Source: Branchiostoma belcheri
Lineage: Eukaryota; Chordata; Leptocardii; Amphioxiformes; Branchiostomatidae
Direction of reading: 5' to 3'
Length of the DNA stretch: 64,000 bases
Assembly: GCF_001625305.1 (NCBI RefSeq)
Contig: NW_017804453.1
Coordinates: 479,698-543,697, forward strand
Positions 47,401-59,400 of the stretch are shown here, one piece after another. A program made the position numbers and the translations under genes. Every line of letters starts with the position of its first letter. Within the stretch, counting starts at the first letter, position 1. The notes under the pieces were generated by a model. The model searched no databases. It saw only the letters and a list, made by a program, of their open reading frames with translations, and was not told where the DNA came from.

Positions 47401-50400
47401 CTGTGGGTTTGACCCTTGACCCGAACAAGGACGCGATTCTTGAATGGTCCAATCAATATATTGAATATATTGATAGTCGTAATGGGGGTATGTGTCTGGC
47501 GTATGACAAAATGCCATTGCATTAACTGTAGCGTGCCACGGATGCTTGCGTTGGATAAAGAGCTTCCCCTCCAACACCTATGCCTGGGGCAATACTTACC
47601 CTACCAGGGATTGGGAGGACCACAGGAATTGAAAGACTTCCGCACCGCCACATAAAATGTGCCCCGGTTTCCTCTTCAAAAGCAATTACCGTTATCATTT
47701 ACCTGTGCGTGGAACGTGGAAGCGTTTCGTCCGTCACCCTCCTTATGATAATAATTCATAGTAGACGGTGATCGCTGAGCGATCAAAATTGTGTGACCCT
47801 TGATAAGATTTTATAATTAGAATATGATACACGATGCAAAAGTATGATTCAAAAGAGAAAACGTCAAAAAATCGTTATTTTTTTACCTACATATATGTTC
47901 ATTATCTACAAATTCACTTTTATATGAAATTCGTCACACATTAGGTCGGTCATCGGTTGTATCCTCTAGTGGAAAGGGGGTGTTACGTACATACTAGTAC
48001 CAGCAGTTTTTCTATCAAACCGCAGTCATGACAAGTATACGCGTGTAATCCCGTGACCTTGTAGACAGGTACATGTACCTGATTACACCGTTCCTTTTGA
48101 CTTCACCCGAGCCTTTAATTGGTGGTGGCTTCCGGTGTATATGAGCCTGGCGTTAGGGACGAGCCTTTAACTATCGTTGGAACGGGTCAAGTAATATGGC
48201 CCTGAACTAGTACTGTAAGACTGTTATCAGTCGAATCATCAAGGTGTTCAGCCTGATAACAGACGTCTTGGACGGGGTGTCTCGAAATCGGCTAGTGTAA
48301 CCATGGAGGTAAATTTTCTACCTCCATGGTGTAACACAACACTGGAAGTTGCGCCAAGAAAGTTGGACGTTGGCACATGAGTAGCAGTTGTAGCATAGCA
48401 TGTTCTGTTTGGATGAACAGTGTCATACATAAGAAAGGTCACAAATCAAACGTCGACGTCAAACCCTCCAGGTATGAAAAATGTTTTCTTGTTACATACG
48501 CGTCTCCCTCCCTTACTGTATGACTTTAATACACTCAATACCATGCAATGGAAGGCTGTGCACTGATAAAAACACAGACAGACAGTTGAACCAAGGCTTG
48601 ATAGACAGACACCTGTTGGGGGCCAATCGGTCCTGTCCACAGACCACTGCAGGTAATCATTATCAGAGCTGCCCTCAGCATCTCCATGACACAACCTTTG
48701 ACCTGAAAGGTTGCCCTCGATCCGAAAGTGATAAGATCACATGCCACCATGGTATCCAGGGCGAGTGGGAAGATTTGAATATATTACAGTAGAGGATCCT
48801 AGGAGAGCAATTTCTGCCCAAGCTCATCATCATTGCGAATTACAAAATGACCTGATAAAGGGTGGTAGCTTTACAATTAAACACGTATCAATATCGGCAG
48901 CTCATGAAATCATATCGTAGCTTGGCTACGGTTTCTTTTCCTATGAATATAAATGAACAACATCCACAATGTGATTATCTTAACTACAGGATCAGAAATA
49001 ATGTGGTAGAGACAAAGTAGCAGAAACAACGGGATAGGAGAGAAATGTACAGAACACTGATGATATGTATCCCGATAGTCTAGCGTATGAGTAGTCCATA
49101 GTATATGATACGACTATTTTCTCAAGCCTAAGTCCCCCAGGAGATCATCTATTTGGCGGGTTGTAATCTTTCCCATGGCTGTTTGAGGGCTACGAGTGAG
49201 GATAAGTGGGTTAGCGATAAATCCGTCAGGTACATGTACCACTGCTCGGCCTGTATACGAGGACAGGGTAGGGGCCGGGGTAGCCGGGGTCAGTTTGTCC
49301 AGTATGTGATGATAATATATTTTACAAAAAGAGGAAGTGGGCCTGGTCCAAATCTCCTGAAAATAGTAGAAATTAAAACATTTGGTCATTTCTTTTTGAA
49401 TAAAGAAAACTAGCATCTCAGCACACTATGAAATTCTCAGGGGTGACGTACTTCTGCCTAGCATTAAGGTTGTATCGTTTGGAACTACAAATAAAGGAAG
49501 GCATGAAAATATTTTCTTCTTCCTTAGATGTTATGTCGCATGGCTTTGCCGTCCCTCCGCACAACAACGCACGAAGCCATGTAATTTTGTTGACCCTTTA
49601 TTTATGTATATACATTATAGATAACCTTCCCCTTGGGGTTGCCGTGTAATAACATTACCTGGCCGGTATATATGCATGTCTGCCTGCCGCTCTCCATAAC
49701 CGTTCACAGTGGAGAGCTCAAAGGTAATAAACCGGGAAAGGGCTATTATTCTGATTTTCTATTATACGACACAGATATACGGGAAAAGGGGCCCGGGGTG
49801 CACACTTATGATTTTAGAGTCCTTGCCCCGCGCCGTGCGTATTCAGAAGCCATTTCACAATAAACCTTGTTGCTCAATAAAGATAGTGAGTGGTATTGCA
49901 GTGGTACTGGTCGTCAAGCCGTCACGAAATAATGAAGACAAGGCTATAGAGAACCTTACGTCGTGACGCCTGGTCGTGACATATGCATCAATCCCCACCC
50001 CCACCACCGGTTGCTCCTTCTGAGAGACAGTGGTGCTGCCAAGCTACATTAAGTTATCACGAAACAATGGAGTCGCCAGGCGTTCTGCAGTCAGACCCAC
50101 ACCCCTGCCTTCCACCTTGTATAGCCAACATCGCGCCGTGCCGCCAGAGTCCTGTCACAACTCTGACAGATGGGTCTCAATCTGGGCACCGATTGTTCGC
50201 GCGCACTGATGCGGCCCCCTTGCGGTCATGACCTGCCCTGCTGAGCGAAAACAATCATCTATTTTCTCATCAACTTCCGTCGCTTTGACTAACCCAAGAA
50301 AGATTAGCTACTAAAGGATACAGAAATTGTTCTCCAGACGTGACTGCTACATGAGATGTTGACTGCTCGTTAGTAGACAGATCCCATAGCCCCGCACACC

Positions 50401-53400
50401 TCCGTCAAACGTAGAAGTGCAAAATAAAAACATATACCAATGCAACTAATCTCCGAAGTGGGAAATTGTTACAGACTGGCCAATTGGATACTGTTTTCGC
50501 CCACCGAAAGATCTGCTTGGAGATTACAATGCAACTACAGTACCTCACGGACATGCAGTTACTCTATCATTGGTCGGTACGCTAGTTGCCATGGTATCAT
50601 TGGTTGAACCAGGGATGGATAGCCAGGATTGGTCTATTTCCAGGTGCGGTAAAGCTAGAATGCCAAAAGAAACACTACCAGAGAAAGGAGCCCCAAAACA
50701 CACCTGCATGTTGGCTGCAGGGTGAGGGCGTGGGAATAAGGAAGCGGTCATTCGTCTTGTGTGCGAAAAGAAAAAAGAAAGAGTCTTCAAGTTCGAAAGT
50801 CATCATGGCTTGGATTACAGACCCACAATGACCGCCTCTCTTCTACATAATCACTGTGACATCGCAGTATGACAATAATCTAGCATGAAACCGTAGTTAT
50901 TGCAAAATGCTGCATTTCGATGCCACCGAGGTTGTTTAAATTTTGTATAGGACCTTATGTACATACTGGCGTATCGTGGACAGGACTTGATTTTTATTTT
51001 GGCAGGCCATATCTGATAGCCCGTCTGGGGCTTCAGGGGAACTCAATTAAGTCCAGGACTAATCTAGTTAAAGGCGCCAGCGATGTGTTATCCATCTTCC
51101 TTCTTATTCAATACACGAAAGAGCGACCGAGTGAATATGATTTATTTCATTCAACGAGCTCTTGACAAAATCACATTTTTGTTCTTGAAGAACGCGGACG
51201 TGACACTACTGAATCATGCTTTCTGCATAGTCACAAGGGTGGAGTCGATGATAGCATGATAACTAGCAGTCTGACCGATGAGATTGGGCAAACCACTAAC
51301 TACATGTACCATGTTATCATCGGCACAGAAGTTGCAAAAAGTACACTGGAGAAGCAAGCTCACTGATAGCAATGTCATGTTATGTTATGTTATTCGGACA
51401 AAAAATGTGATAACCTCAGTGAGTAAATTTGTCAGTTTACGTACATATGTTCAGTTTTCCGTATAGGTCAAGTTTCTATTCCCGGATCCTACATGTTTTA
51501 GAATGCGAAGTCCGTGGAAGAATATATCGACATTTGGGGGCATTATATGGAAATATTTCGGGTACCAAAGTTTTGTCTCCCTTTGTCATGGCGGTAGTAA
51601 GGTCTATCGATCTACCTACCCAACACAGCTGTACGGAAATTGTGAATCGCATTTGCCGTATAAACCTTTTCTCATTCGAGAGTTGGTAGATTGTTCTCGC
51701 TATGTTGTAGACATTTGACATAACTCATAACGACAACCTGTGTAGTGCTTAAGAATGAGTACTTACATGTATATCCGTACAGTATCTATGAATATAAAAC
51801 TGTTTGCTATTGAAATAGGCCTTTATCTTGCGAAGCTAGAGTTCGCATATCGTTCCAGCTGAGCCCCGAGAAAAATGGATTGCGCAAGGTTAATGCTGCA
51901 GATCGAACTGGTTTGTTCCCAGCATGACCCGCGCGCATTAATCTTGGTTCCTGTCGTCGCCACTTCGACTTGTGAAACATAAATCCTGTGAAGACCAGCG
52001 ACATCCGTGGTTAAACACGCTTACTTACGGTTGTGAGGTGTAGGGAAAATTTGTTGACGTCACCTAACCTTTTACCTGACCGACTTCTGATCTCTACTTT
52101 GCATGTAAAAGGCTACACGAAGGCTGCATTCAAGATGACAGAACCATTCAAAAATACTTATAATATAGAACATTCAAAAATAAACCATGTTTATGTCTGG
52201 GTTCTTGGACATGAACTTGGAGATGTGTCCCTTACAATTACGGAAACCAGTTCCTCTGACATACGTGTAACATCACATGTATCATGATGTATGTCAATCA
52301 TTCGTGCGTTGGAATTTTTCATCCGTTGCCATCAGGTTAGCCAACAAAATGATAACTGTTGCCAGGCAAAATGGTGATGTTTACAACAAAACATGTAAAT
52401 GTACCAAATCCCGCATGAAAGACCATGATATGCTATGATATGAACTGATAAACGATGATAGAATGGTAAAACGGGGCGGCGCAGTTTGTTGTGCGATACT
52501 CAGTACGTGTCCCCAAACGGGAAACAGGGCCAAAGGTGTGCGATTTCTGACAATAGGACGGGATACTCTAGACAATAGGACAGGATGTCTACAACATCTG
52601 TGTTATGTCTTGTCTGCCTGATGACTACTTTTAACCAGACACAATTGTTGAAACTCCTTTGTTTTGTGACACGAGAACAACGTATGGATGTTAGCCATCG
52701 CCGATGTAGAGTTTTGACAGCAAATAGGCTTGCTCAGCAACTTCGATTTTTCATCAGACGTATTTTTTTTAAGATTCAGCAAGATAAAAAATCAACTGAA
52801 CTCGTAAAGCTGCAAAATCGGCGGCCCCTGATTGTGAAAGCTATAAACACTCAAGGTTATTTGTATGACATATCGCTTAAAACACTTGGGTATGCATTCG
52901 GATTCAACATGCATCCTCTACACAGCAATGCATTAATGCAATCATTCGATGCTATTATGAAATTGGATCGTTTTTACTCGCACCAATTCCCTTCCATAAA
53001 TCAGTCTGGCGTGAAAGAGATGTATCTATCGGGAAGACTGCATTTTATTGATTTCATCTGAAGTTCTGGATAACCCTCGCGTGTGCACTGCACTAATGAA
53101 ATTTGTGATGACAGGAATCAATTTAGCTTCGTGACCGCAATACTCATTGGCCGCCCAGGTCGTGGGGAGTTTATTTCACAGGAATAAAGTAAGGGCCGAG
53201 GTCATTGACCTACTCATACACGAAAGAGCGTTGGGGTGACCTGATTCTGGCAACCTTCGCTGTGACTCACACATTTTGTCGTACGATAGTCGTGCGATCG
53301 CAAACAGGGCATTTTGCGGATAGTTATGCATGTGTCATACAGGATTCAGCTGTCTTGTTACTGAATCAATTATTTAAATCTCACAATCATTTGCCTCCTT

Positions 53401-56400
53401 GTATTGCCTCCTTGTATCCCACAGTTGTTCCATGTGGCCTACGTGGTGTTGAAGTTCGCTAACGCCCCCCGTCCGGGTGTGTGGGTTCTGGAGCGCTCCA
53501 CAGACTTCGGGCAGACATACAAGCCATGGCAGTACTTCGCCGACACGCCGAGCGACTGCTACAACGTCTTCGGCGTCACCCCGATGGACAGACCAACACA
53601 TGACGACTCCGTCACGTGCACCACCGAGTACTCCAACATCGTACCGCTGGAAAACGGCGAGGTAAGAACAACATTTTCACATCTGAAGCCCCCGTGTAAC
53701 ACCTTCCCACGACTTTGCTCCCGACCACAAAGGGCAGCGTTGGATTGGGATTATCCTGGAATATCCATACTATTCAAGTTCCAGTTCTAATTACTTTTCT
53801 TACTTCATTGCTTACTTTTATTTTTCAAAAATTTATAGAAAACTGGCGCAAACGGTTTTAAATTATTGACTACTGGGCAACCTCACCGACCAACTCCCAA
53901 CTTAAAATCACGACTAACTCCCGACCATGGTCTAGAGAGGGTCGGGAGGCCTTGTTCGGTATACGTGTGACATCAATTCATTAGGCCCGTCACTTTTACT
54001 TTGCAATAATATCATGGATTGAAAGCCATCAAAGGTAAATATGAAGTTAAGGCAGGAACAGAGAGTATCTTTAATATTTTGTTGGTTACAGATCCACCTG
54101 TCGCTGGTCAATGGCCGTCCCAGTTCCAAGAACTTCACCCATTCCTCCATGCTGCACGAGTGGACCAAGGCCACCAATGTCCGGCTCAGGTTCCTCCGGA
54201 CCAAGACACTGCTGGGTCATCTCATGGCGGTCACCCAGCAGGACCCAACCGTCACCAGGAGGGTGGGTCCTATAACTAGGGCGGGAAAAAGAAGAGAAAC
54301 TACATTGATTTTCTCAGTAAACTTGATCAGGGCTCAACTACCTTTATGGGGTTGGAGAAATTTGCAGGCTATCTCGCTACAATTTTTTGTCAAAACGCGT
54401 TTATCCCGTCTTCTTTTAATGATAAGAATATCACAGGACTCCCTTGATTTTGTAAATGGAATAGCCCTGCGTAGAACATTGAAATAGAGAATTTTGTTTC
54501 TGGAAACATTCAGTAACGTGCAGTAGAAAGTGTAAGAAGAATTCGATGACCGAGACATTGTTCGTAGCTGTGAACAGATTATTAAGAGAAAGAGGATGTA
54601 AGAAATGAGTAACATGATGGTATTTTTCGGTTTTGCTGCAGTATTTCTACAGTTTGAAGGACATCTCTATCGGCGGGCGGTGTGTGTGTAACGGACATGC
54701 AGACGAGTGCGATGGAACAGGCTCGGCCGATCCTAACAGGTCAGAGCCAATCTAAACCTAAACTGTCTTTGTTTCTCTGTCAAATAACACATTCAAATGA
54801 CATTCTCTAGAGAGAAAGGAGTTATTTTGAGTCCCTGGTGTTGTGGGCAGTTTTCGTTCTGACCTATGTAGGAGTGCAGCACCAGTGCAAATATGGCGCA
54901 GGGAGGTACTCACGGAAGTATTAAATTCTATCATAATGCGGTACCCTTGCTGTAGCCACTAGTGCTGGAATTCAATAAATCTACAGTTTGTCATTCCGAT
55001 CGACACAATTGTTCAATGTTGTGTACCTCTCTTTGAATGCATTCCTGTCAGGAGAGCTCATATTAACAATGAGTGATATCTCCTGTGGTAGAATGTCTTA
55101 TACTCATACTGACCCTAGTACCATGTATGATGTACTCAAGCATATTCCAAGCTGGCGCAGAAGACGCTGGGTGAGCATATCGTTCCTGACTTTGCTTTAA
55201 CCAGACTTGCCTATAGCTAGGTGCTGTGTTTGTGTCCTGCCCATCCTCTGCTAGGCTTTTTCCCAGCTGCACCTGCTTCCTGAACAGTTGCTGTGTCACC
55301 TGTTGTAGCTGGTCATCTGCTGTGCTTGTGTTTCACCAGTGGTCGTATAGATGCTGTAGAACAGACCAAAGCTTACCGCTGTTACCATAGCAACTAACAT
55401 CTCTTCCCAAGCATCCCGAACTCCCATGATTTCAGGAGGATAAAATTTGCACATTTGTTGTTTGATATCATCTTCAACTCCTTTTCTACATGTATCTCTC
55501 TTTTGTGGCCTCAAACTGGGGGCTGGTGAAGAAAAGATTTTGCAAATCAACGAACTAGACAAAACTAGCCCTAACTGCATTTAGTGCCATTTAACACATC
55601 AGTTCTGCTCCTAACTCCTACGCACTAGCTAGAAGCCTAATCAGCAGTTGTGTGCTATGGTCGTTTTTGATTCATTCAATTTTCATTCATTCATACCTAA
55701 CTGTTATATCTGTTTGCTATATTGGAATATTGTTGTAAATATTCTAGATCAGATTTGACACATTAGACTGTCTTCCCACAGACTTGTGTGTAAGTGCCAG
55801 CACAACACCTGTGGGGAGTCATGTGAGCAGTGCTGTCCTGGATTCGTGCAGAAACCATGGCAACCAGCCACACCTAACAACCTGTTTGAATGTGAAGGTA
55901 TGTAACATGAAGTCAATATTACTACTGGTCAACTGTTTCAGGTGAAGAAATGGCTTCTGCACATTTGGTAAGATTGTGTCACTGTCCTTGGTGCTGATTT
56001 GTTTGTTCCCATTTCTTCCACAGCCTGTAACTGTCTGGGTCACTCCTCGGAGTGTTACTATGACCCTGAGGTCGCACAGAACCGACTCAGTCTGGACATG
56101 AGGGGGGACTTCAATGGAGGAGGTGTCTGCACCAACTGTCAGGTAAGATAAGTGGGAAGATAGCAATGCAGTAATGTTATTTGTTTGAGTGGAAACAAGC
56201 AGATATTCATTTACTTCATGTTTGATTTGAGTTTAGTACATGTGTTGGACAGCAGTTTTATTTCCAGCATATCTTTTCTAATTTTTGTTTCACTGGTACT
56301 ATGGATAGGCAGTTCTGTAAACATTTGCTGCAGAGGAAGCTAGCTGAATACCTTAGTTGCTATGGTAACAGCTAACTCTAATAGTTTACAAAAAGTCCCA

Positions 56401-59400
56401 GAGGCAAATAACAGTTGGTAGTACTTGGTGTCTGTGTGAATAAGGCATCAGCAAACACAGTAGAAATTATTACTTAGGATGATTGTATGCTGGATGGAAA
56501 GATTGTCATCTTTTTTTTTTTACAGCACAACACTGAAGGCATCAACTGTGAGCGGTGCAAGCCTGGGTTCTTCAGAGTACCTGACACTCCTCTAACTTCA
56601 CCCTATGTCTGCCAGTGTAAGTCCACTTGCTTGTAGTGCTGTACAATCAAAATAGGGTCATCAAACTGTTTAAAAGAGTTTAAAAATGAATGATTTTTCA
56701 AGTATCTATTTTAGTTTATCTAATACTAGTGTATGCCGTTTGGTTCCATTTTGGGGGAATAGGATAGGAGTGATTGAAAACACACAAAAATGCATAAAAG
56801 TGTGAATCTGAGGAATGCTAAAGAAATCAATTGTAGTTAGATGCCATAGTTTTGAAAAATTGTTGGGGAAGGAAAAAGAAATAGCATTTGTAGTGCTCCT
56901 TAGATGTTTTAGATACTAGTAGGTCTATCTAATTTGCGCCCCTTGTTTCAGCCTGCCAGTGTAACTCGTTCTTTACCACTGGGACCTGTGAGCAGCTGAC
57001 TGGACGTTGTTACTGTCTGCCTGGCTATGCCGGGGACGACTGCAACCAGTGTGCTTCTGGTTATGTGGGCTTCCCAAACTGCAAAGGTAAAACTGATGTA
57101 ATGTCTACTGACATAATTCTGCCAGGTCACATATATCTGAAAAAAGTGTCTCAAGAGATTTCTTGAGATTTTTGCCAGTATTATGCACTCCTGCATATGT
57201 ATTTTACAGTGATAGCCTCAAATGTTAAACTACTTACTTTTACAATATTTACCTGCCTTGAGCATGTCATAATCACCACTAGGTTCGATAGTCCAATCCT
57301 GACTGTCCATCACAATTAGCAGTTCAACCAATGATGTCATGGCAATTAGTGGTTCAACCAATGGCTACATGTCTGTCAAATGTTGTCATTTTCATGTTTT
57401 TATTTTGCATTTCTAATTTTTGAGTTAATTGAGTTGGGCAGGGCTATGGGGTAGGTCAATACTGCAGATTGTTAGACATTTAACTGTTAGATTTTATATA
57501 AAGTTAACACTTTTTTGTTGTCATATCATCTGATTTCTTTTCAGCTGATTTAATCAAAAAGACTAAGAGTAGAACCAACCTTGAACCAGAGGTGTACATT
57601 CCCCTGACTTCTGAGATTGTGGACATCCCCCCACCGCCTCCGTATAGTCAACCAGAGGTGGTCCAGCCCACTCCAGGATATGACGGCGGCTACAGTGCAT
57701 ATGGCCTATGTATGGGAGGAATATGGTGCTTTTGAACTCGGAGGGGTGTTGGAAATACACTTTATATTTCAGTCCTACAAGCCAGCAGAATCACAGTAAA
57801 ATCCCCAAAACGTTTAATTTGGTGAAGCATAATGATATATTTAAAAAAATATATCCATTTATTCCGCACCCTCTCGGCTTGTAGGACCAACCCAATGGCA
57901 TGCAAATAATTCCATTTTCATTCCACCTTTTTTTTCCAGAGCTCCCTGCTTTTTCTCCGTCTAGCTGACCAGCACCTTCCTTTTTTAACAGTTTTGGTTC
58001 AATGCTGATTCACTTTCTGCAAGATCTTTGCATAACAGAAAGTTAACAGAAAGGAGTTTGGCCAACTTCTAATGGTTATGGTTTTCCTCTAACTGATATT
58101 TCTTCCTTCTTGGTGCTTGTGCTTTCCTTACCTTAGTTCCTGATGACTTTCAAGAACATGGTGAGGCTGGGGAAAACACTGTGGATAATGGTAAACTTTC
58201 CTGTCCATATTCTGACTTTTTATTTAACAATTGGTTTCACCTTTGGTATTCTGAATCTTGTTCAAAGCTTCTGTCAACCATTTGGTACTGGTAGTTATCT
58301 GTGTGCTGTATTGGAAATATACCTACATCTAGTAAGCAGTTATAATCTATTGATACTCTACTTAAAGAGCTAAATTAAGCAACAATGTTCTATAACACAT
58401 TTTGACAGTTGAAAGAACCCCAGTGCTTCTCTGTAAAGAAAAATCATATTTCTTTTTTTTTTGGTGATAATTTGTGTGTGCCTCATCCCCAGTTTGTGAG
58501 TGCCACATGAATGGCACAGCAGGCTTCACCTGTTCGGTGGAGGGTGATGGACAGTGTCCCTGTAAGTATAACTATGCTGGGCGCTACTGTGAGGGCTGTG
58601 CACTCGGCTACTACAACTTCCCCGAGTGTTTACGTAAGTATTGGCATGTTTCTTGCATGTGTCTTGTGTGCTAATGTGAAGTTTAGTTCTGTAATACATT
58701 AGCAAAGGAAATAGAATGATTCTCTATGAAGCTCTTTAAGCTACAATATTTGCCTACACAGAGTGAAATCATCATCGGAAGCCAAACTAACACCTTTCTA
58801 ATAAGAAGAGGTAGTTTTTGTTGCATTTTGACAAACTGTTGAAACCTTTTTTTTAAATTTCTAGCCTGTAACTGTGACGAAGCTGGTTCTCTGTCCCACC
58901 GATGTGACATCCAGCAGGGCCAGTGTGAATGTCGCAGTGGCTTCATGGGAAGGACATGTGACCGCTGTGCCACTGGGTACTACAACTACCCAAGATGCAC
59001 TTGTAAGTACACCAGCCTTATGTGTCAGCTTTTGGTCACCCAGTCACATACGTTGTGCGATCATCATGCAATCACAAAACTGAGATCTTTTCAGGCAGTT
59101 GGTTCTTTCACAGCCTGTTTGAAAATCTAAGGCATCAAAATCATATGACAAAATCGCACAATGAACGTAACCCCTGCCACAGGCAACAATGCAAAGTTGC
59201 GATGTTGCAAAGAAGATTTAAAATATTGGTATGCAATTTTCAATATTCACTGACTTTGATTGACTGCCTCACCTTTGCCATAAAACCCACCACAGAGCAT
59301 TTGTGTAACAGTGTAATATTTTTCCTTCCTCCCAGCCTGTGACTGTAATGTGATGGGGTCCACCCAGGAAGTGTGTGACCGTGATACTGGGACCTGTCTA

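Larger units (their letters stand above)
41453..53424 (+). other. LAMA5: Laminin intron 1, 12 kb
   Basis: Donor GTAAGT, acceptor TTGTATCCCACAG. By far the longest intron in the window; it contains mixed GC- and AT-rich stretches, at least three short inverted-repeat elements, a short tandem repeat and a palindrome (listed separately). No nested gene can be supported. First introns of this size often hold enhancers, but nothing in the sequence alone proves it. Confidence 0.8.

Noticed and set aside
55063-55580. Two overlapping minus-strand ORFs in laminin intron 4
   Set aside because: They resemble fragments of one repeat but show no recognisable transposon domain, inverted ends or target duplication.
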